A stretch of DNA of 64,000 bases, taken from Bacillota bacterium. GTDB lineage: Bacteria > Bacillota > Clostridia > Christensenellales > Aristaeellaceae. A program made the position numbers and the translations under genes. Under the pieces are notes generated by a model that had not been told where the DNA came from, did not search any database, and saw only the letters and a list, made by a program, of their open reading frames with translations. The stretch is taken from contig JAEZHM010000112.1 of NCBI GenBank assembly GCA_023416585.1, positions 1 through 64,000 of the forward strand, in the 5' to 3' direction. Shown piece by piece: positions 31,350 through 39,082 of this stretch. Every line of letters begins with the position of its first letter. The stretch's first letter is position 1.

Positions 31350-33356
31350 TTACCGTCTCTTCGGACGCCGTCTCCTGCGGGACTGCTCATCCTGCTTTTC
31401 CACGGCCTGGCCGCGGAGGGTGAAGAGCTGGTCGCGGAGCTTGGCGGCTTTTTCAAAGTCGAGGCTGTGGGCGGCGGATAGCATCTGGTCTTCCAATTGC
31501 AGGATAAGGGTCTGCTTTTCGTCATCGGAGAGGACTTCGGGCGACTTTTCCTCCACCTGGCGGGTGATCTCCAGAAGCGCGCGAACGGTATTTTGAACGC
31601 TTTGGGGCGTGATGTTGTGGGCTTCATTGTAGGCTTGCTGGAGGGCGCGGCGGCGGTTGGTTTCCTGTATGGCGCGCATCATGGAATCGGTGAGCTTATC
31701 GGCATACATGATGACCCGGCCTTCCAGGTTACGGGCGGCACGGCCGATGGTTTGCACCAGGGATGTTTCGCTGCGCAGAAAGCCTTCCTTGTCGGCATCC
31801 AGGATGGTCACCAGCGCCACCTCGGGCAGGTCGAGGCCTTCGCGCAAAAGGTTGATGCCTACCAGCACGTCAAACTCGCCCAGGCGCAGGTCGCGAATGA
31901 GCTCCATGCGCTCCATGGTTTGAATATCGCTGTGCAGGTAGCGCACCTTGATGCCCAGGTCTTTTAAATAAGAAGTCAAACTTTCGGCCATGCGCTTGGT
32001 AAGGGTGGTCACCAGTACGCGGTGGCCTTTTTTTGTGACCTCGTGCAGCTCGCCCACCAGGTTATCCACCTGCCCGGTGGCGGGGCGCACAATGATCTCC
32101 GGGTCGATAAGGCCGGTGGGGCGGATGATCTGCTCTACAATTTGCCCTGATTTTTCCAGCTCGTAAGGTGCAGGGGTTGCCGATACATAGATCGTTTGAT
32201 GTATGCGCGTCTGAAACTCCTCGAACAAAAGCGGGCGATTGTCATAGGCTGATGGAAGACGGAACCCATATTCCACCAGTGAATCCTTGCGCACCCTGTC
32301 GCCCCGGTACATGGCTCTCACCTGGGGCACGGTGACATGGCTTTCGTCGATGAAGGTAATGAAGTCTTCGGGGAAGTAGGAAAGCAGAGAAAAGGGCGGG
32401 TCGCCAGGATTGCGGCCGTCAAAGTAGCGGCTGTAGTTTTCAATGCCGGTACAGTAGCCCAATTCCCGCATCATTTCAATGTCGTAGCGGGTGCGTTGCG
32501 CAAGCCTTTGGGCTTCCAGCAGGCGGTCGTCATCCTTCAGCTCTTGCAGGCGTTTTTCAAGGTCCTGCTCGATTTGTTGGATGCCTTTTTCCATGCCCTC
32601 GGGATCGGTGGCGTAGTGGGTGGCAGGGAAGATGGCAGCGTGCAGAAGCGTGCCCAGCACATGGCCGGTGGTGACTTCGATCTCACTGATGCGCTCGATT
32701 TCATCGCCGAAAAATTCCACCCGAAGACCGTGGTCGTACTCTCCGGCAGGGATGATTTCCACCACGTCGCCCCGCACACGGAAAGTGCCCCGGGAAAAAT
32801 CAAGATCATTACGCTCGAATTGGATGTCCACAAGCTTTCGTAAAAGAACGTCGCGGCTTAATTGTATGCCGGGGCGAAGCGAAAGCATCAGCCCCTCATA
32901 CTCCTTGGGGTCGCCCATGGAGTAGATGCAGCTGACAGACGCAACGATGATCACATCCCGCCGTTCGCGCAGTGCCGCCGTGGCGCTGTGACGGAGGCGG
33001 TCGATCTCCTCATTGATGGAGGCGTCCTTTTCGATGTAAGTATCGGAGGAGGCGATGTATGCTTCCGGCTGGTAGTAGTCGTAATAGCTGACGAAGTATT
33101 CCACCGCACTGTCAGGGAAAAACGACTTGAACTCGCTGCACAGCTGCGCCGCCAGCGTTTTGTTGTGGGCAATGACCAGTGCGGGACGCTGTACCTTTTC
33201 AATGACGGAGGCCATCGTGAACGTTTTGCCCGATCCGGTCACGCCGAGCAGCACCTGGTCTGCAAGGCCATTATTAATGCCCTTGGCCAGTGCCTCGATG
33301 GCCTGGGGTTGGTCGCCTGTGGCGGTGTAGGGAGCTTTCAAAACAAAACGGTTCAT
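31350..33356 (-). CDS. uvrB: Excinuclease ABC subunit B
   Basis: 668-residue UvrB, the damage-verifying helicase of nucleotide excision repair, which loads from UvrA and recruits UvrC. Walker A is GVTGSGKT (38-45); the beta-hairpin, YYQPEAYIASSDTYIEKDAS, IDESHVT, SATPAPYEL, LLREGLDLPEVALV and QTIGRAARN motifs are all in place. The C-terminal UVR motif (LEDQMLSAAHSLDFEKAAKLRD) is present, ending in a basic tail. The ribosome site is GGAGG. A LexA box lies about 40-58 bases before the start, so it should be DNA-damage inducible. uvrA is not in the window. Confidence 0.98.
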   Translation of the reverse strand: MNRFVLKAPYTATGDQPQAIEALAKGINNGLADQVLLGVTGSGKTFTMASVIEKVQRPALVIAHNKTLAAQLCSEFKSFFPDSAVEYFVSYYDYYQPEAYIASSDTYIEKDASINEEIDRLRHSATAALRERRDVIIVASVSCIYSMGDPKEYEGLMLSLRPGIQLSRDVLLRKLVDIQFERNDLDFSRGTFRVRGDVVEIIPAGEYDHGLRVEFFGDEIERISEIEVTTGHVLGTLLHAAIFPATHYATDPEGMEKGIQQIEQDLEKRLQELKDDDRLLEAQRLAQRTRYDIEMMRELGYCTGIENYSRYFDGRNPGDPPFSLLSYFPEDFITFIDESHVTVPQVRAMYRGDRVRKDSLVEYGFRLPSAYDNRPLLFEEFQTRIHQTIYVSATPAPYELEKSGQIVEQIIRPTGLIDPEIIVRPATGQVDNLVGELHEVTKKGHRVLVTTLTKRMAESLTSYLKDLGIKVRYLHSDIQTMERMELIRDLRLGEFDVLVGINLLREGLDLPEVALVTILDADKEGFLRSETSLVQTIGRAARNLEGRVIMYADKLTDSMMRAIQETNRRRALQQAYNEAHNITPQSVQNTVRALLEITRQVEEKSPEVLSDDEKQTLILQLEDQMLSAAHSLDFEKAAKLRDQLFTLRGQAVEKQDEQSRRRRRPKRR

Positions 33357-33396
33357 ACATCCTCCGGATGTCTAGAAAATGATTTCCTCATTTTCC

Positions 33397-33414
33397 GAAC
33401 AAGAACGCTTGTTC
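33397..33414 (-). promoter_or_regulatory. LexA (Cheo) box upstream of uvrB
   Basis: GAACGCTTGTTC (33403-33414) fits the Firmicute LexA consensus GAAC-N4-GTTC exactly and lies inside a larger perfect palindrome GAACAAG-AACG-CTTGTTC. It sits 40-58 bases before uvrB, where SOS control is well established in relatives. Confidence 0.85.
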
Positions 33415-33630
33415 TGTTATTTTACCACAAACCGCATTGTTTGGGAAGCCTCATCCAGAAAAAATTGTTGCCGGAAGAGGAGCATTAAAATCTGCCGCGT
33501 ATGGACGAGGGCGGTTAAGCCGCAGCGCGATATGATGCCAAAATCCGTTCGCCAGCACCTTTTCGCGGCATTTTCCATCAGAATATTTGCTCCTTCGCAG
33601 GAGAAACTGAATGCGACAGGAGGGAAGTGT

Positions 33631-33702
33631 ATGGCCATCACACTTGTGAAAAACGCGGCTCCCGGGCCGATTATGGCCACTTTCGGGAGATGCAGATTAT
33701 GA
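33631..33702 (+). CDS. Small upstream ORF coupled to murA
   Basis: A 23-residue frame (MAITLVKNAAPGPIMATFGR and three more) with a strong AGGAGGG ribosome site. Its TGA overlaps the murA ATG in ATGA, while murA itself has only a weak site. It may serve to bring ribosomes to murA or act as a leader peptide. No homologue recognised. Confidence 0.5.
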   Translation: MAITLVKNAAPGPIMATFGRCRL

Positions 33703-34943
33703 CTACCTATGTAGTATCCCAAAGTTCTGGTTTGAGCGGCGAAGTAGAAATCAATACGGCAAAAAATGCCGTATTGCCAATTTTGGCTGCGTCACTCTTG
33801 ACTCAAGAACCGTTGTCTATCTTAAGGGTGCCCAACCTGACGGACGTGCAAACGCTGATCCATATTTTGCGTGACTGCGGGGCAGACGCAACGGAAAGCG
33901 GGGGCACAGTTACCGCTTTTGCCAAAAAACCACACAATCCAAGCGATGAGGAGAGCATCAGGCGCATGCGGGCGTCTGTGCTGGTAATGGGTCCGCTCTT
34001 GGCCCGCACAGGGTACGCCAGGGTGGCGCTGCCCGGTGGATGCGCCATAGGCCAAAGGCCAATCGACCTGCACGTAAAAGGCATGCAGGCGCTAGGCGCG
34101 GAAGTGGAGATATCCTCCGGCAGCGTAACGCTAAAGGGCAAGCTGAAAGGCGGCAACATTTACCTGGATCTGCCCAGCGTTGGCGCGACGGAAAACATCA
34201 TTATGGCTGCTACCCTGGCCGATGGCATCACCAGGATTGAAAACGCGGCCAAGGAGCCGGAAATTACAGATTTGGCCATGTGCCTTACGCAAATGGGCGC
34301 AAAAATCATGGGCGCAGGCACGGGCACCATCTGGGTGGAGGGCGTGAAAGCTTTATCCGGCTGTACGTACCAGCCTATTGCGGACCGCATTGAGGCGGGA
34401 ACGCTGGCTTGTGCCGCAGCCATTACAAAAGGAAGCGTGCTTTTGCAGGGAGCGCGGCCGGAGCATATGAGAGCGGTTCTTTTCAAGCTGCAGGAGGCCG
34501 GCGTGCAGGTGAAGGAAAGCAGGAGTGGCTTGCGTATTTCAGGCCGTGCAGTTCATCCATTTGAACTTCGTACGTTAAGTTATCCCGGCTTTCCCACCGA
34601 TATGCAAGCGCCCATGATGACGGTGGCATTGTCGGTAAAAGGAACCAGTGTTTTTTTGGAGACCATATTTGAAAACCGCTTCATGCACGCTCAGGAATTA
34701 AAACGAATGGGTGCGCGCATCAGGCTGGACAACCGTGTGGCCGTGATCGAGGGCGGCGTGCCGCTTACCGGAGCGCCCGTGACCGTTACAGACCTTCGGG
34801 CCGGTGCCTCGCTGATGTTGGCCGGGCTGATCGCCCAGGGGCAAACAGAAATCAGCGACCCTGGCGGAAACATTGCAAGAGGATATGCGGACCTTCCCGA
34901 GAAGCTTAACCGCCTGGGGGCGAAGGTGGAAGTTAAGCCATGA
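33699..34943 (+). CDS. murA: UDP-N-acetylglucosamine 1-carboxyvinyltransferase
   Basis: Transfers enolpyruvate from PEP to UDP-GlcNAc, the first committed step of peptidoglycan synthesis. The 414-residue protein keeps the catalytic residues at the standard numbering: Lys22-Asn23 (INTAKNAVLPIL) and Cys115 (PGGCAIGQRPIDLH), the target of fosfomycin. Other marks are GATENIIMAATLA and the final IARGYADLPEKLNRLGA; the usual DRGYE is NIARGYAD here. The ATG at 33699 gives the correct N-terminus. Many Firmicutes have two copies (MurA1 and MurA2/MurZ); which this is cannot be settled here. Confidence 0.95.
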   Translation: MTTYVVSQSSGLSGEVEINTAKNAVLPILAASLLTQEPLSILRVPNLTDVQTLIHILRDCGADATESGGTVTAFAKKPHNPSDEESIRRMRASVLVMGPLLARTGYARVALPGGCAIGQRPIDLHVKGMQALGAEVEISSGSVTLKGKLKGGNIYLDLPSVGATENIIMAATLADGITRIENAAKEPEITDLAMCLTQMGAKIMGAGTGTIWVEGVKALSGCTYQPIADRIEAGTLACAAAITKGSVLLQGARPEHMRAVLFKLQEAGVQVKESRSGLRISGRAVHPFELRTLSYPGFPTDMQAPMMTVALSVKGTSVFLETIFENRFMHAQELKRMGARIRLDNRVAVIEGGVPLTGAPVTVTDLRAGASLMLAGLIAQGQTEISDPGGNIARGYADLPEKLNRLGAKVEVKP

Positions 34944-34962
34944 TTATTGTTAAGGAAAGAAC

Positions 34963-34998
34963 AGCAAAACGCCGCGTGATATCATGCGGCGTTTTGCT
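34963..34998. terminator. Bidirectional terminator between murA and thiT
   Basis: Perfect 13-base arms AGCAAAACGCCGC and GCGGCGTTTTGCT around a centre that is itself palindromic (TGATATCA). T-runs inside the arms face both ways, serving the convergent genes on each side. Confidence 0.88.
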
Positions 34999-35020
34999 AT
35001 GAAAAAATGTTTACTTATGG

Positions 35021-35719
35021 CTATTTCACTTTCATCAGCTTCAGTACCCTGGGCGCGGCTACCAAGGCCACTACCATGCAAATCGCCGCGTCCACCAGTA
35101 CGAAGGAGTTATAGCCTGCGCTGTAGATCCAAGGATTCACGTCGCCGGCATACTCCGCAAAGAACAAGACGCCGCTTAATGTGTGGCAGGCCATGCGCAG
35201 AATGCTGACCACCCCAATGCCCACATAGAGCATCCAATTATTATTTCTTTTTGCAAAAAGCCCCGTCAAACCAATTACACCGAAAGCAATGGGATAATCC
35301 AGCAGGAACTGCCAGAAGCCTACAATATAGGGATCCTGAATGGCCTGCAAAAGGCCGTAGGCCAGGGAAGCCACAAGACCCGGCCCTATGCCAAATGCAT
35401 AAGAGAAGAGTATCATAGGCAGCATGCTGGCGGGCGTCACGGTACCGCCTTGGGGCATACGCCACAAGCGGATATAGGAGAGCACAAAGGCCAGTGCGAT
35501 GGACAGGGCAGCGTAGGCTAGAAGATTTGAAGTCCACTTAGTTTTTTGCCGGGAAATGGCCGTAAGTCCCACAAACAGAAGAACCAAAACCGCCAGTATG
35601 ATCCAGCCAACGTAAGAAACCTCGCCAAACTTTTCAAAAACCTTTTGCAGCAAGGTTGGTTCCGCTGCAGGTACCGCCTCACCCTCGGCCAGCGCCGATG
35701 CCATGAACAGATTCCACAT
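35021..35719 (-). CDS. thiT: Thiamine transporter ThiT (ECF S component, YuaJ family)
   Basis: 232-residue membrane protein, the substrate-binding component of an energy-coupling-factor thiamine importer. After a weak first segment it has about six further helices, with the ThiT blocks SYIRLWRMPQGGTVTPASMLP, FGIGPGLVASLAYGLLQ, YIVGFWQFLLDYPIAFG and the region around SAGYNSFVLVDA that lines the thiamine site. The ATPase and EcfT parts are elsewhere. A TPP riboswitch, terminator and consensus promoter precede it, so transcription is turned off by thiamine pyrophosphate. The N-terminus is about 40 residues longer than Lactococcus ThiT, with an extra helix. Confidence 0.95.
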   Translation of the reverse strand: MWNLFMASALAEGEAVPAAEPTLLQKVFEKFGEVSYVGWIILAVLVLLFVGLTAISRQKTKWTSNLLAYAALSIALAFVLSYIRLWRMPQGGTVTPASMLPMILFSYAFGIGPGLVASLAYGLLQAIQDPYIVGFWQFLLDYPIAFGVIGLTGLFAKRNNNWMLYVGIGVVSILRMACHTLSGVLFFAEYAGDVNPWIYSAGYNSFVLVDAAICMVVALVAAPRVLKLMKVK

Positions 35720-35756
35720 AAAAAATCCTTCCTTTCTTGCGCACCCATCAAGAAAC

Positions 35757-35783
35757 AGAAAACCCGCGGCTTACGCACGCGGG
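35757..35783 (-). terminator. Riboswitch expression-platform terminator
   Basis: Minus strand CCCGCG stem, 9-base loop, CGCGGG, then TTTTCTGTTTCTT, between the TPP aptamer and thiT. An 8-base hairpin CACGAAGG with CCTTCGTG (35828-35846) lies between the two and may belong to the switching structure. Confidence 0.8.
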
Positions 35784-35839
35784 AAACAGAGGCTGCCTGC
35801 CTTTCTATAAAGAAATTCAGGCTGGGTCACGAAGGAAAC

Positions 35840-35945
35840 CTTCGTGCCCTCCGCTTCCCTACGGTAGGATTACCTACACAGGTTCTAAGGGTCGGGATTT
35901 ACGCCCTCTCAGCCACGATAAAAACCGTGTTGCCCCCCTAGCGGT
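35840..35945 (-). ncRNA. TPP (THI-element) riboswitch
   Basis: The minus strand carries the full conserved pattern in order: GGGGGGC, GGCTGAGAGGGC, CCCGACCC, TTAGAACCTGTGTAGGTAAT, CCTACCGTAGGGAAGC. These bind the pyrimidine and pyrophosphate parts of thiamine pyrophosphate. It lies directly downstream of a consensus promoter and upstream of a terminator and thiT, so ligand binding should terminate transcription. Confidence 0.97.
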
Positions 35946-35965
35946 GGATGCAATTTTCGAGTATG

Positions 35966-35993
35966 ATTATAACATAATCATCCATACTGTCAA
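35966..35993 (-). promoter_or_regulatory. SigA-type promoter for thiT
   Basis: Minus strand TTGACA, 16-base spacer, TATAAT, starting transcription about 15 bases before the riboswitch aptamer. Confidence 0.88.
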
Positions 35994-36004
35994 GGGAGCT
36001 GTCT

Positions 36005-36592
36005 ATGAATCATTTTTTCGCCTATCTTTCCAGAATGAAATTGATCCAGCGCTGGGGGCTGATGCGCAACACCCGGCCGGAAAATGATATGGAGCACGCG
36101 CTTCAGGCAGCCATCATCGCCCACGGGCTGGCGGCCATTGCTGTTGCGCGCTTTTCAAAAAAGGTGGACCCGGATCATGTGATGGCGCTGGCCATATACC
36201 ATGACGCGGGGGAAGTGATTACCGGTGATCTTCCAACGCCCGTCAAGTATCATAACCCTTTTATGCGCACCGAATATAAAAAACTGGAGGAGATGGCAAA
36301 CCAAAAGCTTTTGTCCATGCTGCCTCCCGATCTTCAACCGGGGTACGAACCGTATCTTATCCACCGGGATGATTCGTGCGAATGGAGGCTGGTGAAGGCG
36401 GCCGACCGCATTTGCGCCTACATTAAGTGCGTGGAGGAGGAAAAGGCCGGGAACAGTGAGTTTCTTCAGGCTAAGGCTTCCATTTTGAAATCCATACAGG
36501 AAAATGAACTGCCGGAAGTGCACACCTTTATGGCTGAATTTGTGTTAAGCTTCGGCTTGTCGCTGGATGAATTGTCCGGCGGAGGCGAGTGA
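36005..36592 (+). CDS. YfbR-like 5'-deoxynucleotidase (HD domain)
   Basis: 195-residue HD-domain phosphohydrolase that removes phosphate from deoxynucleoside 5'-monophosphates in E. coli YfbR. The metal-binding and substrate residues are visible in MRNTRPENDMEHALQAA, in YHDAGEVITGDLPTPVKY (HD at about 63-64) and in LVKAADRICAYIKC with the last Asp. The ribosome site is GGGAG. It is divergent from thiT and its stop overlaps the next start by one base, so the two are co-translated. Confidence 0.88.
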   Translation: MNHFFAYLSRMKLIQRWGLMRNTRPENDMEHALQAAIIAHGLAAIAVARFSKKVDPDHVMALAIYHDAGEVITGDLPTPVKYHNPFMRTEYKKLEEMANQKLLSMLPPDLQPGYEPYLIHRDDSCEWRLVKAADRICAYIKCVEEEKAGNSEFLQAKASILKSIQENELPEVHTFMAEFVLSFGLSLDELSGGGE

Positions 36593-37407
36593 TGCGGCTG
36601 GGTCTTACCTCCGCAGCCTTTTACGGCCGGCTGGAGACGGAGGATGCGGCGGAGAAAATTTTGGGATTTCCTGTTGACACATGTGAGATATTCCTGGAGA
36701 CCGTAAGCGAGTACAATCGGGAGTTTGGCTATCTCACACGGGAAAAGCTTTTAAGCCTTCCCTGCCGGGCCATTCACGCCAAGGGCACCCAATTTGAAAG
36801 TGACCTTTTCGGCGCGTCAGAACGGCAGCGGAAGGATGCTTTTCAAATCTTGGAAGGCGTGCTGGACTGCGGCCAGGCTTTAGGCGCCAAGGTATACGTC
36901 TTTCACGGCTTCCCGGATTTAAGAGGCGGGCTTAGACCCATAAACATTCCCAGGCTTTTTGAGACGGTGGAGGGCATTGTAAGGCTGGCAGAGGAACGGA
37001 ACATAAAGCTTGCCTGGGAAAACGTATCCTGGTGCACACTCAAGCTGCCGGAGGATGCGGCCTATTTAAAAGATGCATGTCCGGCTCTTTCTTTCGTGTT
37101 GGACATTAAACAGGCGGTACGGGCCGGTGTAGATCCGTTTGCATTCCTGCCTGTCATGGGAGAGCGGCTTATTCACGTTCATGTGCTGGATTTTGATCCC
37201 TCGGGCCGGCTGTGCCTGCCGGGGCAGGGAACATTCGACTTCATTCGTTTGCGCCGTGAGCTTGACGCTATGGATTATCAGGGCGATGTGATCCTGGAAC
37301 CATACGCCGCCCAGACGGAGGATGAACAGGCGCTTCTTAAGAGCATTTGTTACCTGCGCAAAGTGTTATGTGATTCACCTGAAGTAAGCGCCGATTCACT
37401 CCCTTAA
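36592..37407 (+). CDS. TIM-barrel sugar isomerase/epimerase-like protein
   Basis: 271-residue protein of the xylose-isomerase-like TIM barrel superfamily (AP endonuclease 2 family), with metal-site residues Glu in AWENVSW, Asp in FVLDIKQAV, His in IHVHVLDFD and Glu near the end in VILEPYA. Members are sugar epimerases, isomerases or endonuclease IV relatives; the lack of extended DNA-binding loops favours a sugar or small-molecule substrate. The start is ATG at 36592 within TGATG, after GGAGGCGAG; a GTG one codon upstream is possible. Coupled to the nucleotidase gene, which may hint at nucleoside sugar metabolism, though this is weak. Confidence 0.75.
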   Translation: MRLGLTSAAFYGRLETEDAAEKILGFPVDTCEIFLETVSEYNREFGYLTREKLLSLPCRAIHAKGTQFESDLFGASERQRKDAFQILEGVLDCGQALGAKVYVFHGFPDLRGGLRPINIPRLFETVEGIVRLAEERNIKLAWENVSWCTLKLPEDAAYLKDACPALSFVLDIKQAVRAGVDPFAFLPVMGERLIHVHVLDFDPSGRLCLPGQGTFDFIRLRRELDAMDYQGDVILEPYAAQTEDEQALLKSICYLRKVLCDSPEVSADSLP

Positions 37408-37434
37408 GTGGAATATTCGTATAGCGTTCCTGTA

Positions 37435-37459
37435 ACAGCCGGCATCGCTGGCTGTTTTT
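37435..37459 (+). terminator. Rho-independent terminator
   Basis: ACAGCC with GGCTGT and a 9-base loop, followed by five T residues, after the TIM-barrel gene. Confidence 0.75.
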
Positions 37460-37461
37460 GA

Positions 37462-37489
37462 TTGCAAAATTATGACAAAGGTGTATAAT
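37462..37489 (+). promoter_or_regulatory. SigA-type promoter for third leucine-rich repeat gene
   Basis: TTGCAA, 16-base spacer, TATAAT, starting right after the preceding terminator. Confidence 0.78.
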
Positions 37490-37563
37490 AAGGGAAACAT
37501 ATTTCCTCAAGCGGTTTCATTGCTGCAATAGACTAAGCTTTGCCACGTGCAAGGAGAAACCAT

Positions 37564-38997
37564 ATGAGAACAAAACCCGGCGTACTGCTACTTATCACAA
37601 CCTTGATGACGGCGGTCATGGTTTTTGCGGCGCACGCGCAGGAAATAACTGTGGCTGGCGACTTTCAGTATACCCTGGATGGCGGCGGCAAAGCATCCAT
37701 CGTACGTTATACAGGCACGGAGGCCGGTACGCTGGTGATCCCGGATCAATTGGACGGCCATCCCGTGGCAGCCATCGGCCAGGCTGCATTTATGGGAAAT
37801 AAATTCACATCCGTTGTGATTCCCGCCGGCCTTACATCCATTACCCCCGGTGTCTTTTGCAACTGCACCGGTCTTGTTTCCGTTGATGTGGCCGCCGGAA
37901 ACACCGTGTATGAACAGGTGGACGGCGTATTGTTCGACAAAGTACAAAAGTTGCTGCATACCTATCCCATCGCAAGGGCTGCCGCCGATTATCAGGTTCC
38001 TAACGGCACCTTGATGATTGGCAACGGTACTTTCTTTGGCTGTGAGCAGCTTACGTCCATAGCGCTTCCCGAGACGATTGTATCCATCGGTGAAAACGCA
38101 TTTTACGGCTGCACAAACCTTCTTTCGCTGACCATTCTCAATAGCGTTACCAATATCAGCAGCGGTGCGTTTTCCATGTGCGGATCGCTTACTAGCATCA
38201 CCATTCCCGGCAGGGTAAAAACCATAGGCACCGGCGTGTTTGATGGATGTCTGAACCTTAATTCTATAACAGTCGCTGCGGACAATCCTGTTTTTGAAGT
38301 GGTGGACGGCGTGCTGTTTGACAAGCAGCAAAGGCTATTGCATACATATCCCCAGGCGCTTTTAGGCACAGCCTACCAGGTTCCCGACGGCACGCTCCAA
38401 ATAGGCAGCCTTGCGTTTTCCTCCTGCAAAAACCTGACCTCCGTTATCATTCCGGACAGCGTTACTGCTATTGGTGAATCCGCGTTTTTAAACTGTGCCA
38501 AGATAGAATCCGTTGTGCTTCCAAAGGGCCTTACCAGGCTCGAGGCAAGCGTGTTTGCTGCTTGCGAGAATTTGAAAGAAATTCAAGTACCTGATGGGGT
38601 AACAAGCATTGGCCCCCAGGCTTTTTCCAACTGCACTTGGCTTAAGCAGGCCAATATCCCTTACGGTGCGACCGAAGTGGGGCCTTACGCCTTTGCCTAT
38701 TGCGGCAACCTTCGTGAAATGACCATTCCCGCCACGGTGGTATCCATAGGCGATGGCGCGTTCATGGCCTGCGATTTCATGGCAAGCGTTCTGATCCAGC
38801 CCGGTGTTCAAACAATCGGCGCCTATGCCTTCAGCGAATGTTCATATATGACGTCGGCTTCCATTCCGCAAACCGTGTTAAGCATCGGGGACAGCGCTTT
38901 CTCAGGGTGTGGGAAACTGGTCGCAGCGGTTGTGGAAAACAGTTTCGCCCACAACTATTTCTTTCAGAACAAGCTTGAGTTTGCCTTCAGCAAGTAG
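37564..38997 (+). CDS. Secreted BspA-like leucine-rich repeat protein 3
   Basis: 477-residue paralog of the proteins at 6656 and 7791, about 30 kb away. The signal peptide is residues 1-25 (MRTKPGVLLLITTLMTAVMV, cleavage near AHA-Q), then the shared N-terminal module (DFQYTLDGGGKASIVRYTG) and about 14 LRR_5 repeats such as IGENAFYGCTNLLSL and IGPQAFSNCTWLKQA. Two insert modules with GVLFDK-Q-LLHTYP interrupt the array as in copy 1. It ends without wall anchor or membrane helix. CAAGGAG ribosome site. Likely a surface or released adhesin-like scaffold. Confidence 0.88.
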   Translation: MRTKPGVLLLITTLMTAVMVFAAHAQEITVAGDFQYTLDGGGKASIVRYTGTEAGTLVIPDQLDGHPVAAIGQAAFMGNKFTSVVIPAGLTSITPGVFCNCTGLVSVDVAAGNTVYEQVDGVLFDKVQKLLHTYPIARAAADYQVPNGTLMIGNGTFFGCEQLTSIALPETIVSIGENAFYGCTNLLSLTILNSVTNISSGAFSMCGSLTSITIPGRVKTIGTGVFDGCLNLNSITVAADNPVFEVVDGVLFDKQQRLLHTYPQALLGTAYQVPDGTLQIGSLAFSSCKNLTSVIIPDSVTAIGESAFLNCAKIESVVLPKGLTRLEASVFAACENLKEIQVPDGVTSIGPQAFSNCTWLKQANIPYGATEVGPYAFAYCGNLREMTIPATVVSIGDGAFMACDFMASVLIQPGVQTIGAYAFSECSYMTSASIPQTVLSIGDSAFSGCGKLVAAVVENSFAHNYFFQNKLEFAFSK

Positions 38998-39082
38998 AAA
39001 ATTCTCTGTTCCCCTAACGGAAAATTATGCTATAATGGCATGACCATTTTATTGGCATGATATTTTGGAGGGGGAAATCTTC

